This document shows positions 56,710 through 64,000 of a DNA stretch of 64,000 nt, piece after piece (positions within the stretch are counted from its first letter, which is position 1; the number at the start of each line of letters is the position of its first letter). The DNA is from Exiguobacterium artemiae 255-15 (GTDB lineage: Bacteria > Bacillota > Bacilli > Exiguobacteriales > Exiguobacteriaceae): the NCBI RefSeq assembly GCF_000019905.1, contig NC_010556.1, forward strand, positions 522,001 through 586,000. Direction: 5' to 3'. Made by a program: the position numbers and the translations under genes. Under the pieces are notes generated by a model. The model saw only the letters and a program-made list of their open reading frames with translations, ran no database searches and was not told the origin of the DNA.

Positions 56710-57337
56710 ATACTTGATTTATGCAGTGACGGATAGACGTCTGCACCCGCATCTTCCCTTGGAGGATGCTGTCGAAGCAACGATTAAGGGCGGTGCAACG
56801 ATTGTTCAATTACGGGAAAAAGAGATGTCGGGTAAGAATTTTCTCGAATCAGCCGTTGTACTGAAGGATCTGACTGCCAGTTATAATATTCCGTTGATTA
56901 TCAATGACCGGATCGATATCGCTTTATTAGTCGAAGCGGGCCTGCATATCGGTCAAGATGATATTCCTTTAACGGAAGCACGTCGATTGTTACCGACGGC
57001 GACGATCGGTGTTTCCGTTTCAACGGTCGAACAGGCTGTGGCAGCAGAACAGGACGGTGCAGATTATTTAGGAGTCGGGTCACTTTTTCCGACGGCGACG
57101 AAACAAGATGCGACATTCATGTCACGTGTGACATTAGAGCAAATCAGGAAAGCCGTTCGCATCCCGTTAGTAGGCATCGGTGGAATTAGTGAAACAAATG
57201 TATCGTTACTTGATTCTCTCGTAGATGGATATGCCGTGGTGTCCGCTTTGTTTGCCAATCCGGAAATTGAACGAACGACGAAAAAGTTTAAACAGACCGT
57301 CGAACAAGTGCGTCAGAGCGTTTCAGACAGGGTATAA
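56699..57337 (+). CDS. thiE: thiamine-phosphate synthase
   Basis: TIM-barrel enzyme of 212 residues that joins HMP-PP and thiazole phosphate. YAVTDRRL, IVQLREKEMSGKNF, IINDRIDIAL, GLHIGQDD, GVSVSTVEQA, YLGVGSLFPTATKQD and VGIGGISETN follow the family order. GGAGG 9 bases before the ATG lies in thiM. Last clear thiamin gene of the operon; an unknown gene begins 20 bases after its stop. Confidence 0.95.
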   Translation: MDSEYLIYAVTDRRLHPHLPLEDAVEATIKGGATIVQLREKEMSGKNFLESAVVLKDLTASYNIPLIINDRIDIALLVEAGLHIGQDDIPLTEARRLLPTATIGVSVSTVEQAVAAEQDGADYLGVGSLFPTATKQDATFMSRVTLEQIRKAVRIPLVGIGGISETNVSLLDSLVDGYAVVSALFANPEIERTTKKFKQTVEQVRQSVSDRV

Positions 57338-57357
57338 TCCTTCTAGAGGTGATGGTC

Positions 57358-57795
57358 GTGAAATGGCAGTCTGTTCGATTTCGAGGACGATGGATTCGAT
57401 ATAAAATCGAACCGCAAATCATTCGAGTCGAAAATCGCGGGAAATATCATTTAGGGGCAGCTCTATTTCCTTTCCCGAATCGTTATTCCTATCAACTGGC
57501 GGTCTTATTAAAGAATAAATACCAGCAACAGTATAAACGTTCCTTACTCATTCAAACGAGTTCCATCGCAACGGAAATCTGGGGACACACACATCTGGAC
57601 ATTTTTTACCGGATGCTGCTGCCGCTTCCGTTACCCCGTTTTTTACGGGAACGTTACCAGGAGCGTTTGAAAAGTACAGGTGTGATTGATATCGGTGTAC
57701 GTGCCGTCGATTCCAATCGTATCGTATGGGATATCGGAAATTTTTTGGGCGGTTGGTTCTTTTATGCCGTCTCAAGACGAAACCGTGACAAATGA
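57358..57795 (+). CDS. hypothetical protein (145 aa) downstream of thiE
   Basis: Basic, aromatic-rich protein (MKWQSVRFRGRWIRYKIEP start; FLRERYQERLKSTGVID; FLGGWFFYAV end). No signal peptide; one weakly hydrophobic stretch near the C-terminus. GTG at 57358 has AGAGGTG 6 bases upstream. No terminator separates it from thiE, so it could be the last gene of the thiamin operon, although TATAAT at 57333-57338 may give it its own promoter. Function unknown. Confidence 0.65.
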   Translation: MKWQSVRFRGRWIRYKIEPQIIRVENRGKYHLGAALFPFPNRYSYQLAVLLKNKYQQQYKRSLLIQTSSIATEIWGHTHLDIFYRMLLPLPLPRFLRERYQERLKSTGVIDIGVRAVDSNRIVWDIGNFLGGWFFYAVSRRNRDK

Positions 57796-57842
57796 ACAGG
57801 TCTGCTTTCCGCTTTGGATGAACGGGAAGCAGACCTGTTTTG
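57793..57842 (+). terminator. intrinsic terminator
   Basis: ACAGGTCTGCTTTCCG / CGGGAAGCAGACCTGT, strong stem with one mismatch, followed by TTTTG and more T residues. Confidence 0.88.
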
Positions 57843-57955
57843 TTTTTCGATATTCAGTTACCGGATTTAAAGGAGTCAGTCGTTGGAGTCTTGGAGTGAT
57901 TTCCTTGCAATTCATTTGAAACGATGGTGGAATTAAAGGGAAAGAGGTGATGACT

Positions 57956-58321
57956 GTGGATGCACCACGTTGTGAAACGATTGCGATTGATCAGGTACGT
58001 GCGCAAGAGATTGAGCAAGTCGTCGATACGATTCCGACGACAGATATCGGAAAGTTATTCAAAGTCCTGTCAGATGCCACGCGTCTGCGGATTGCTTACG
58101 CCTTAACGGTAGAAGAGGAACTTTGCGTCTGTGATGTCTCGGCTTCGGTAGATTGCTCGATTGCAACAGCTTCTCACCATCTCCGCACCTTGCTGAAACA
58201 AGGTTTGGTGAAATATAGAAAAGAAGGTAAGGTCGTCTACTACTCGTTGGACGATCACCATATCTCATCGCTCGTCCATCTGGCCATGGAGCATGTAAAC
58301 GAGGGGAAAGCGTCCTCATAA
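57956..58321 (+). CDS. ArsR/SmtB family metal-sensing repressor (CadC-like)
   Basis: 121-residue winged-helix repressor. ELCVCDVSASVDCSIATASHHLRTL contains the metal-site CVC motif in the recognition region (quoted in part here as ELCVCD and TASHHLR) and the N-terminus carries a further Cys (PRCETIAI), the CadC arrangement for Cd/Pb/Zn sensing. GTG at 57956 with AGAGGTG 6 bases upstream is preferred; ATG 57950 is closer to the site. No cadA or other metal exporter adjoins, so the target lies elsewhere. Confidence 0.85.
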   Translation: MDAPRCETIAIDQVRAQEIEQVVDTIPTTDIGKLFKVLSDATRLRIAYALTVEEELCVCDVSASVDCSIATASHHLRTLLKQGLVKYRKEGKVVYYSLDDHHISSLVHLAMEHVNEGKASS

Positions 58322-58334
58322 GTCTGCTCCATCA

Positions 58335-58384
58335 CAAAAACAAACACGCATCGTTCTTACGGACGGTACGTGTTTGTTTTGTTT
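58335..58384. terminator. bidirectional intrinsic terminator
   Basis: AAAACAAACACG / CGTGTTTGTTTT stem with a long 20-base loop, between the arsR-like gene and the convergent sensor gene, whose last codons it covers. Confidence 0.75.
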
Positions 58385-59001
58385 TCGAGAATTGGTTTGG
58401 ACCGGTGAAATAAAATAATGGTCGTTGCGATTAACAAAAAAGCTAAAATGGATAAGCTGAAGCACATCCGTTTATATTCTGCCGTCATTTCAGTAGTCAA
58501 TTCCAGTTTTTGCTCCAGATCACGATATAATTTGTCTTTGATCTGCGACAGATCTTCAAGAATTGTTTGAGTCGTTTGAGTCGTTTGTTTCGCCAACTTT
58601 TTCGCACGTTGCGGATGATCTGTTTCGTAGACGGTAAACACCTCTTGAATCTCTTCTTCCCACGTATTGTTGCGTGACAATAAATCTTTTACTGCCCCGG
58701 GGGTCTGATTGGAGGAATTCAGTAATCGCCGTAAATCATGAACTTTAGAGGTGGAAAAATAGTATTGTTCGATGTAACGATCATCTTCGTATAATAGCAG
58801 TCCCCGAACAGCATTCGCCCGGTCGCGATTATGCTCTATCAGTTGGTCCACTTGTTTAATCATTGGAATGTCCTGTGTATGCATCTCTGCCGTCAGCTTC
58901 GAAATCGTACGATACCCGCTGAGAGCGTAGAGGAGGGGGATCGAGGCAAACAGGCTGACGACTAGAATAAGGATGATGCGGTGACGCCATAATTGATTCA
59001 T
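58357..59001 (-). CDS. membrane sensor-only protein, 4HB/CHASE3-like, without output domain
   Basis: 214 residues. A helix at about 9-29, an extracytoplasmic region of about 145 residues predicted as a four-helix bundle (ISKLTAEMHTQDIPMIKQVD; RDRANAVRGLLLYEDDRYIE), and a second helix at about 180-199, then a short basic tail. This is the layout of a chemoreceptor or kinase sensor half, but it stops before any HAMP, kinase, GGDEF or MCP domain. No downstream frame continues it. Could be a stand-alone sensor subunit or a decayed receptor. Confidence 0.7.
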   Translation of the reverse strand: MNQLWRHRIILILVVSLFASIPLLYALSGYRTISKLTAEMHTQDIPMIKQVDQLIEHNRDRANAVRGLLLYEDDRYIEQYYFSTSKVHDLRRLLNSSNQTPGAVKDLLSRNNTWEEEIQEVFTVYETDHPQRAKKLAKQTTQTTQTILEDLSQIKDKLYRDLEQKLELTTEMTAEYKRMCFSLSILAFLLIATTIILFHRSKPILENKTNTYRP

Positions 59002-59118
59002 ACAATCCGTCCTTTTTTTACAAAACGTAATGTCATTAGCTTAACCACTATTTCCCAAAAAGTGAAGGATTCTTCAGAAAAATGTGGAACATTTTCTTTG
59101 GATTTGCGTATTATACAC

Positions 59119-59146
59119 AAAAAAACCGCTACAACGAGTGTAGCGG
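59119..59146 (-). terminator. intrinsic terminator of yitT
   Basis: CCGCTACA / TGTAGCGG stem with a 5-base loop and seven T residues on the minus strand. Confidence 0.88.
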
Positions 59147-59163
59147 CGACAGAATTAAGGCTA

Positions 59164-60033
59164 TTAAAAAGAATAGGAATGCTCTTTATAGTTACCGAAG
59201 ACCGTGTGAATTTCAGAAAATGTAACAAAGGCATTTGATTCGACGGAGGAAACAATTTCCTGAAGCTTAAGAATTTCATTGTTCTGAACAACGACATAGA
59301 CCATCTTTTTCGTTCGTTTCGAATATCCGCCGCGGGCATCGAGAATCGTTACACCGCGCCCAAGTTCTTTTGTAATGACATCATTGATTTCATCGGCTTT
59401 TTCACAAATGATGATACATTGTTTAGAAGCAGAGTAAAAACTGTATACTGTCTGAAGTGCTTTTGCTCGAACGAAACTCATGATTAAAGCATACATGACA
59501 TGTTTTAAATCAAACACGAACCAGACAAGTACATAGATGACTAAATCCTGCATTAAAAAAATACGCGGAAGCGGCCAATTGTGGAAGCGGGTATAAAAGA
59601 ACTTTCCAAGAATATCAAGACCGCCAGTCGAGGCGCCGCCAAAGAAGATTAAAGCCATTGCCAAACCGGAGACAAGTCCGGCAAAAATGGAAGCGACCAG
59701 TGGATCATTTAAAGATTCCGGAACGATTTGAGTCGGAATCCAGTCAATCAGGAATGATGAAGCCAAGACGATGAGACCGGATAAAAACATAAAACGTTTT
59801 CTCAAAAAACGAAATCCTAGTAAAAAAAGTGGAATATTCAAGACCAGTTGTGTCAAGCCGATTGGCGTGTGGAATAATTCCTGAACAATAAGTGTGATTC
59901 CCATGATTCCGCCGGATCCGATATCATTCGGCGATAAGAGAAGACTGATGTACAACGAGTACAGCAACGTCCCGATCAAGAGGAAACCGATTTTCTCTGT
60001 ACGTTTTTTCTTTGCGGGCTGTTTAGTTTTCAT
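59164..60033 (-). CDS. YitT family membrane protein
   Basis: 289 residues: five or six membrane helices (YitT_membrane) with NDIGSGGIMGITLI and FFGGASTGGLDILGKFF as conserved glycine motifs, then a cytosolic DUF2179 domain from about 205 (CIIICEKADEINDVITKEL; GVTILDARGGYSKRTKKM). Function unknown; transport has been proposed. Start ATG follows a weak site. Monocistronic. Confidence 0.88.
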   Translation of the reverse strand: MKTKQPAKKKRTEKIGFLLIGTLLYSLYISLLLSPNDIGSGGIMGITLIVQELFHTPIGLTQLVLNIPLFLLGFRFLRKRFMFLSGLIVLASSFLIDWIPTQIVPESLNDPLVASIFAGLVSGLAMALIFFGGASTGGLDILGKFFYTRFHNWPLPRIFLMQDLVIYVLVWFVFDLKHVMYALIMSFVRAKALQTVYSFYSASKQCIIICEKADEINDVITKELGRGVTILDARGGYSKRTKKMVYVVVQNNEILKLQEIVSSVESNAFVTFSEIHTVFGNYKEHSYSF

Positions 60034-60172
60034 GTTGATTGATGAGTAATCTCATGCTCCTCCTCCATAAAGTATCTGCCTGCAAGAGTACGCTGATATG
60101 AGGATTAATTCAACCCCTGTTTTGAAAAAAGAACAATCAAACCATCTGTTTTTCAGAAAGGAGACCATTTTT

Positions 60173-60781
60173 TTGAAAAAAATCATACTGGTCATTCTCT
60201 GCATTGGACTCGGATTATCGGCAGGATCATGGTTTGTTCTGAATTTACAGCAGCCACCGGAAGAAGAGCGTTTTAAGGATGGTCAGGTGATTGCGCGTCA
60301 TGTCGGGATATCGGTTTCCAATACGGCTGCGATTGAAGAGCTAGTTAAGCAGTTGCCATTTTCCGAAGCGTTGACTGCTGTATCGATAGAGGGGACGTCC
60401 GTGAAGATGACATACGAACCGGCCGGAAAAGAACAGGCGGACTGGACAGGCAGTAATGAAAAGACAATCCGGTCTGCTGGCACTTCTTTTCTCGAGAGCC
60501 GATTATCCAAGCTGATCATGCATCATACATTAGCACTTTTTTTAAGTGTCTCTGATTTATCTGAACTTCAAATCCGTTACACCGACACAGTTTCTGACGT
60601 CACGTTTGAGACGGACCGACAACGGATTGAAGACTATACACCGCGGGATATTGAACGGGCTACTTCTTCCGCAACCAGATTTAACCGCGTCGTTGTCGAA
60701 GACTATGTACTGGTCGAATCCAGACGGTCGGTATTCTTTAAAAAATTCGAGGATGCGTTGCAAATCCTTCCTTCAAACTAG
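60173..60781 (+). CDS. hypothetical membrane-anchored protein (202 aa)
   Basis: TTG start at 60173 has AAAGGAG 9 bases upstream and gives MKKIILVILCIGLGLSAGSW, a single N-terminal membrane anchor or signal. The outer domain of about 175 residues is polar with alternating strands (RHVGISVSNTAAIEELVKQL; VKMTYEPAG). Resembles small Firmicute extracytoplasmic domains of unknown function; no catalytic motif. An upstream ATG frame lacks a ribosome site. Confidence 0.65.
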   Translation: MKKIILVILCIGLGLSAGSWFVLNLQQPPEEERFKDGQVIARHVGISVSNTAAIEELVKQLPFSEALTAVSIEGTSVKMTYEPAGKEQADWTGSNEKTIRSAGTSFLESRLSKLIMHHTLALFLSVSDLSELQIRYTDTVSDVTFETDRQRIEDYTPRDIERATSSATRFNRVVVEDYVLVESRRSVFFKKFEDALQILPSN

Positions 60782-60964
60782 TTGTATTCACCAAGAAAAG
60801 GCACTTTTCACAAACTTGACACAATGGTATCGTTTACATCCTGCTCTTTTAATAAAACGTTAAATAGTGTCTATTTATGACTTGAACATCTTATAAGATG
60901 GAAGTATGATAATAAATGAACAGACATTGTGAAGTGTTGAACAAAAGAAAGCGGGGTTTCTACA

Positions 60965-61801
60965 ATGAATGAAGTAGAAGCATTAGAAGGGTTAAGAAAA
61001 AAAGCTGTCAAATCGACACAAATGCTACGGATGCGTCCGCTGGAATATTTGGTTCGAGCGATGTTAGCTGGAGTATTCATTGGTTTTGCCATCATATTTA
61101 CACTCAAAGCAATCAACGGTTTATATTTAAATGAATCACCGGTTACGACGCTTGTCGGTGGATTGACATTCGGTGTCGCACTCGTCTTGATCGTCTACGG
61201 CGGAGCAGAATTGTTTACCGGAAACACCATGTATTTCACGACGTCGACCATGCGTGGTTTTACTTCGAAAATGGATACATTGAAAGTATGGACACTATGT
61301 TTTATCGGAAACGGTCTTGGTGGACTTGCCTTCGCCTTACTCTTTTCACAGACAGGAATTATCCAGGAGCTCGGAATGGAGAACTGGTTGTTTGCTGTTT
61401 CCGAAACGAAAATTCATCATACGACATGGGAGATCTTCACACGAGCCATCTTCTGTAACTGGATGGTCTGTCTAGCGATTTTCATTCCGAAAAATATGAA
61501 AAACGAACTGGCACAAATCATGATGATGATGATTTTAGTTGCTGTGTTCTTTGCCTCCGGTTTTGATCACGTCATTGCCAACATGGCCTTGTTCTCACTG
61601 GCTTTAGTCGTTCCGCATCCGGAAGCGATTTCCTTTGCCGGTGCGATCCATAACCTGGTTCCGGCACTGCTTGGAAACATCATCGGCGGAGCATTGTTCA
61701 TGGGGATGGTTTACACATGGCTTAATAAATCAAAGCTGGAAGTAGAACAGTCAAACGAACAGGCAGCGACAATCAACATCGCTTCCAAACAAAAAGCTTA
61801 A
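60965..61801 (+). CDS. formate/nitrite transporter family channel
   Basis: Pentameric FNT channel subunit of 278 residues with six helices. AELFTGNTMY (first re-entrant region), FCNWMVCLAIF and GFDHVIANM (equivalent of GFEHSVANM) and NIIGGALFMGMVY mark the pore. Transports formate, nitrite or hydrosulfide; the Asp in GFDH is a variant of the usual Glu. AAGCGGGG lies upstream of the ATG. Its terminator downstream has been split by an IS3 element. Confidence 0.9.
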   Translation: MNEVEALEGLRKKAVKSTQMLRMRPLEYLVRAMLAGVFIGFAIIFTLKAINGLYLNESPVTTLVGGLTFGVALVLIVYGGAELFTGNTMYFTTSTMRGFTSKMDTLKVWTLCFIGNGLGGLAFALLFSQTGIIQELGMENWLFAVSETKIHHTTWEIFTRAIFCNWMVCLAIFIPKNMKNELAQIMMMMILVAVFFASGFDHVIANMALFSLALVVPHPEAISFAGAIHNLVPALLGNIIGGALFMGMVYTWLNKSKLEVEQSNEQAATINIASKQKA

Positions 61802-61829
61802 AAATCGTTAAGGACGTCGTTATAAAAAC

Positions 61830-61847
61830 AAAAAAGAAGGATTCGAT
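61830..61847. terminator. left arm of a terminator split by the IS3 element
   Basis: AAAAAAGAAGGATTCGAT is complementary over 18 bases (one G-T pair) to the right arm at 63537-63554. Before insertion these would have formed a strong bidirectional terminator between the FNT gene and the convergent ykvA-like gene. Confidence 0.8.
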
Positions 61848-61922
61848 GAAATTGATATGCTCCCCAAAAAGTAGACAGTTGAAATAACAAAAACTGTCCA
61901 CTTTTTGAAGGGAGCTATTTCT

Positions 61923-62600
61923 ATGTCTAAATCTAAGTTTTCGCCGGATGAAAAATTACGGATCATTAGGATGTGTGAGGATAGAATGGACTCGATAAAA
62001 TCGATTGCCTCGCTCTTCGAGCTTTCAGTCACGACCTTGAATAGATGGAGAGCAAAATATCGTACATACGGCTCCTCGTCACTCCGTGATCGAACAGAAT
62101 GGACAGGTTATCCAGAAGAACTAAAAATGGAGGCTGTACGCGCAGTTCTGACTCAAGAGGAATCGCTCACTAGCGCTACAGTACGGTTTAATATTTCGAG
62201 TTTAAGCGTACTTGCAAGATGGATTCGGAAGTATACTAGTCATAATACTCAAGGGAAACCATTGAAGGAGCGATCCATTATGACTAAAGGTAGAACCACT
62301 ACGTTTGAAGAGCGTGTCCAGGCAGTTATGGACTGTATACAAAATGGGAAAGACTATCAAAACATCATGAAGACCCATCGGGTCTCCTATCAACAAATCT
62401 ATAGCTGGGTAAGGAAGTTCGAGAAGGACGGAATGGACGCACTGATGGATCGTCGCGGACGTCAGAAGCCGGTAGCAGAATTGACGGATACAGAGCGTTT
62501 TGCGTTGGAACTGAAACGACTAGAGAAAGAAAATGAACGACTACGCATGGAGAACGATTTCCTAAAAAAGTTAGAGGAGATCGAGAGGAGGTCACGTTAA
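61923..62600 (+). CDS. IS3 family OrfA (DNA-binding protein)
   Basis: 225 residues with two helix-turn-helix segments (SIASLFELSVTTLNRWRAKY and YQNIMKTHRVSYQQIYSWVR) and a C-terminal leucine-zipper coiled coil (LKRLEKENERLRMENDFLKK). ATG at 61923 has GGGAG 8 bases upstream. The end contains the slippery heptamer A-AAA-AAG at 62564-62570, allowing a -1 shift into OrfB. Confidence 0.92.
   Translation: MSKSKFSPDEKLRIIRMCEDRMDSIKSIASLFELSVTTLNRWRAKYRTYGSSSLRDRTEWTGYPEELKMEAVRAVLTQEESLTSATVRFNISSLSVLARWIRKYTSHNTQGKPLKERSIMTKGRTTTFEERVQAVMDCIQNGKDYQNIMKTHRVSYQQIYSWVRKFEKDGMDALMDRRGRQKPVAELTDTERFALELKRLEKENERLRMENDFLKKLEEIERRSR
62564..62570 (+). other. programmed -1 frameshift site of the IS3 element
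   Basis: A-AAA-AAG in the OrfA reading frame; slipping back one base enters the OrfB frame. An AGGAGG sequence at 62586-62591 lies downstream in the overlap. Confidence 0.75.
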
Positions 62601-63484
62601 GTCAAATTCGTCTTCAAGATAAATATGAAGCCATTCAATCATCGGTAGAGCAATTCGGTTATCCGATCATCGCCCTATGTCATCTAGCGGATGTCTCGCG
62701 TGCTGCCTACTACAAGTGGTTGCGTCGTATAGGTATACCGAAAGCACATGAGGCTGAGAACATGAAAATCATCGAAGAGATGAACCAGATCCACCTTTCG
62801 GTGAAAGGAATATATGGCTATCGACGAATGAAATTGAACTTGAAACGTCGTTTCGGAAGAAACGTTAATGCGAAGCGTGTCCGGCGCCTGATGCACATCG
62901 CGAGTATTCATTGTGTCATACGCCGGAAACGTCCTTCGTACATTCGTAATCGTCCTCAACAGATTGCCGAAAACATTCTGAACCGTGATTTCAACGCGGC
63001 AGGACCGAATCAAAAATGGGTGACGGATGTCACGGAATTGAAGTACGGTTCCTCTCAGAAGGCGTATTTGAGCGCCATCTTGGACCTATATGACGGCTCC
63101 ATCCGTGCCTTCGTTCTAGGGCACTCTAACAATAATCAGCTCGTGTTTGATACATTCGAACTCGCCCTGCAGGGCGCATCCGGAAGTCGTCCCTTGCTTC
63201 ATAGTGATCGAGGGTTTCAATATACTTCACATGCGTTTCGACACATGACACGCGTGGCAGGCATTACACAAAGTATGTCTTGGGTTGGTAAATGTATTGA
63301 TAACGGTCCGATGGAATCATTTTGGGACGCCTTGAAATGCGAAAGTTATTACCTACATAAGTTTGCGGAGTTCGACGAACTCCAGCTTGCGATTCAGAAG
63401 TATATTCACTTCTACAATGAAGAACGGTACCAACAACGATTAAACGGCTTGGCTCCATTAGAATACAGAGTTCAAGCCGTTTAA
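62570..63484 (+). CDS. IS3 family OrfB transposase domain (by -1 frameshift)
   Basis: In-frame from the slippery site, about 304 residues. An HTH_21 region (IHLSVKGIYGYRRMKLNLKR) precedes the rve core with the DDE triad in WVTDVTELKYG, LLHSDRGFQYTS and GPMESFWDALKCESY. Expected product is an OrfAB fusion. No stop interrupts the frame; likely functional. Confidence 0.92.
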   Translation, partial: VRGDREEVTLSQIRLQDKYEAIQSSVEQFGYPIIALCHLADVSRAAYYKWLRRIGIPKAHEAENMKIIEEMNQIHLSVKGIYGYRRMKLNLKRRFGRNVNAKRVRRLMHIASIHCVIRRKRPSYIRNRPQQIAENILNRDFNAAGPNQKWVTDVTELKYGSSQKAYLSAILDLYDGSIRAFVLGHSNNNQLVFDTFELALQGASGSRPLLHSDRGFQYTSHAFRHMTRVAGITQSMSWVGKCIDNGPMESFWDALKCESYYLHKFAEFDELQLAIQKYIHFYNEERYQQRLNGLAPLEYRVQAV

Positions 63485-63536
63485 GAGATTTTTATTATTT
63501 ATCCTGTCTACTTGACGGGGAGCAGTTCAAAAAAAA

Positions 63537-63554
63537 ATCGGATCCTTCTTTTTT
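63537..63554. terminator. right arm of the terminator split by the IS3 element
   Basis: ATCGGATCCTTCTTTTTT, complementary to 61830-61847. The arms are now 1.69 kb apart, so normal hairpin termination for the FNT gene and for the ykvA-like gene should be lost. Confidence 0.8.
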
Positions 63555-63565
63555 GATGTGTGTCA

Positions 63566-63985
63566 TTATTCGAGATGTTGAAAACGATCGACATCTGCTG
63601 CTAGTTCTTCATAAATGGCTTCGACGATTTGAGCATCATCGAACAGGCCTAAAATATTTTCATCGGGCAGGGCATCAACCGGAGACGTGAAGTACAAAAC
63701 GGCCGTCAATAAAAGTTGTTCCTGTTCTGGTTGCATTTCGAAACGTTTGTTGTACAAAGCACGTAACATCTCGAGCAACTGCTTGAGCTGGAAGTAAAGA
63801 ACAAGTTCTGCTTCGCGTTCGACATCCGAGCCGTCCTCAGAGGCAAGATCTGTCGTCAATCGGGCTAATCCGAGTTCCCCTTGAATCAATAAGTCTTCTT
63901 GCGCTTTTGCATTTCCGACCGCGTTTAACGCTTGGCGGTGAAAATAGGTGTAAGCGGATTTAAAATCGCCTGGTGTAAATTCCAT
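63566..63985 (-). CDS. YkvA-like DUF1232 family protein
   Basis: 139-residue helical protein with the DUF1232 core LLTAVLYFTSPVDALPDENILGLFDDAQIVEAI (about 93-125, quoted here in part as YFTSPVDALPDE and GLFDDAQIV). Function unknown; members are small membrane-associated proteins. ATG at 63985 has AAGGAG 8 bases upstream; a second ATG directly before it is possible. The promoter lies beyond the window edge. Confidence 0.8.
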   Translation of the reverse strand: MEFTPGDFKSAYTYFHRQALNAVGNAKAQEDLLIQGELGLARLTTDLASEDGSDVEREAELVLYFQLKQLLEMLRALYNKRFEMQPEQEQLLLTAVLYFTSPVDALPDENILGLFDDAQIVEAIYEELAADVDRFQHLE

Positions 63986-64000
63986 CATCAACACTCCTTC

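Larger units (their letters stand above)
61858..63524 (+). mobile_element. IS3 family element (IS150-like), about 1.67 kb
   Basis: Ends are TGCTCCCC...AAGTAGACAG on the left (61858) and its complement on the right (to 63524), with TG/CA termini. Two overlapping frames with an A6G slippery site encode OrfA and OrfAB. Just inside the left end AAAAAGTAGACAGTT pairs with AACTGTCCACTTTTT (61865-61907), a hairpin that could limit incoming transcription and translation. No clear target duplication (ATA left, GTT right). Confidence 0.9.

Noticed and set aside
1-64000. CRISPR arrays, prophage or known defence systems
   Set aside because: No regularly spaced repeats, cas genes, phage structural genes, restriction-modification or toxin-antitoxin pairs were seen. 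The only tandem repeats are coding repeats in yhgE and the M23 linkers.

Overview
This is a contiguous stretch of low-to-mid-GC Firmicute (Bacilli) chromosome. Strong AGGAGG ribosome sites, many intrinsic terminators with T-runs, cre boxes, SigB-like promoters, the acetylase (DapH) lysine branch, CsbD, YkyA, YhfH, YitT and C30-carotenoid (CrtP-type) genes all point that way. The overall gene content fits Exiguobacterium best. That genus call is an inference from the protein flavours, not from a search.

Layout. 1-5.0 kb is the end of a lysine/diaminopimelate operon (dapA end, dapB, dapH, a class IV aminotransferase, an alanine-racemase-like gene, lysA). 5.0-12.3 kb holds a LysM polysaccharide deacetylase, a fused betaine/ergothioneine-type ABC transporter, a two-gene micro-operon (65 aa and 17 aa), a gamma-carbonic anhydrase-like protein and adenine deaminase. 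12.3-24.4 kb has an orphan OppA, MgtC, an amino acid antiporter, a PAS-GGDEF-EAL protein, rocD with a cre box, csbD with a SigB-like promoter, nagP, an EamA transporter, a YkyA-like lipoprotein and a second deacetylase. 24.5-25.6 kb is an IS30 element. 25.6-33.4 kb has yhfH, a nitroreductase, a tRNA-Val(GAC), a YdhK lipoprotein divergent from a histidine kinase/response regulator pair, crtP with a methyltransferase gene, and a VanY-type carboxypeptidase. 33.4-44.5 kb has a frameshifted DUF1269 gene, an RND pump, a second identical tRNA-Val, a PfoR-like EIIC protein behind a structured leader, a metallophosphoesterase, tetR-yhgE, a quinone oxidoreductase and yidD. 44.5-54.9 kb has a tautomerase, aldehyde dehydrogenase, DUF2254, DUF456, CorC/CNNM, ohr, a PfpI protein, a VOC protein and two tandem secreted M23 endopeptidases. 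54.9-64 kb has a TPP riboswitch with thiD-thiM-thiE, an ArsR regulator, an output-less sensor, YitT, a formate/nitrite channel, an IS3 element and a YkvA protein.

The window is mostly housekeeping and stress/envelope functions in short operons. I did not find one large unknown defence or biosynthesis locus. The signals most worth following are local: the unassigned structured leader before the EIIC gene; the direct repeats that probably link the two-component system to the YdhK lipoprotein; an IS3 copy sitting inside the loop of a terminator so that the two stem arms now lie 1.7 kb apart; the DAP operon with an aminotransferase where relatives carry the deacetylase; crtP paired with an ICMT-type methyltransferase; and a cre-marked 65 aa/17 aa micro-operon.
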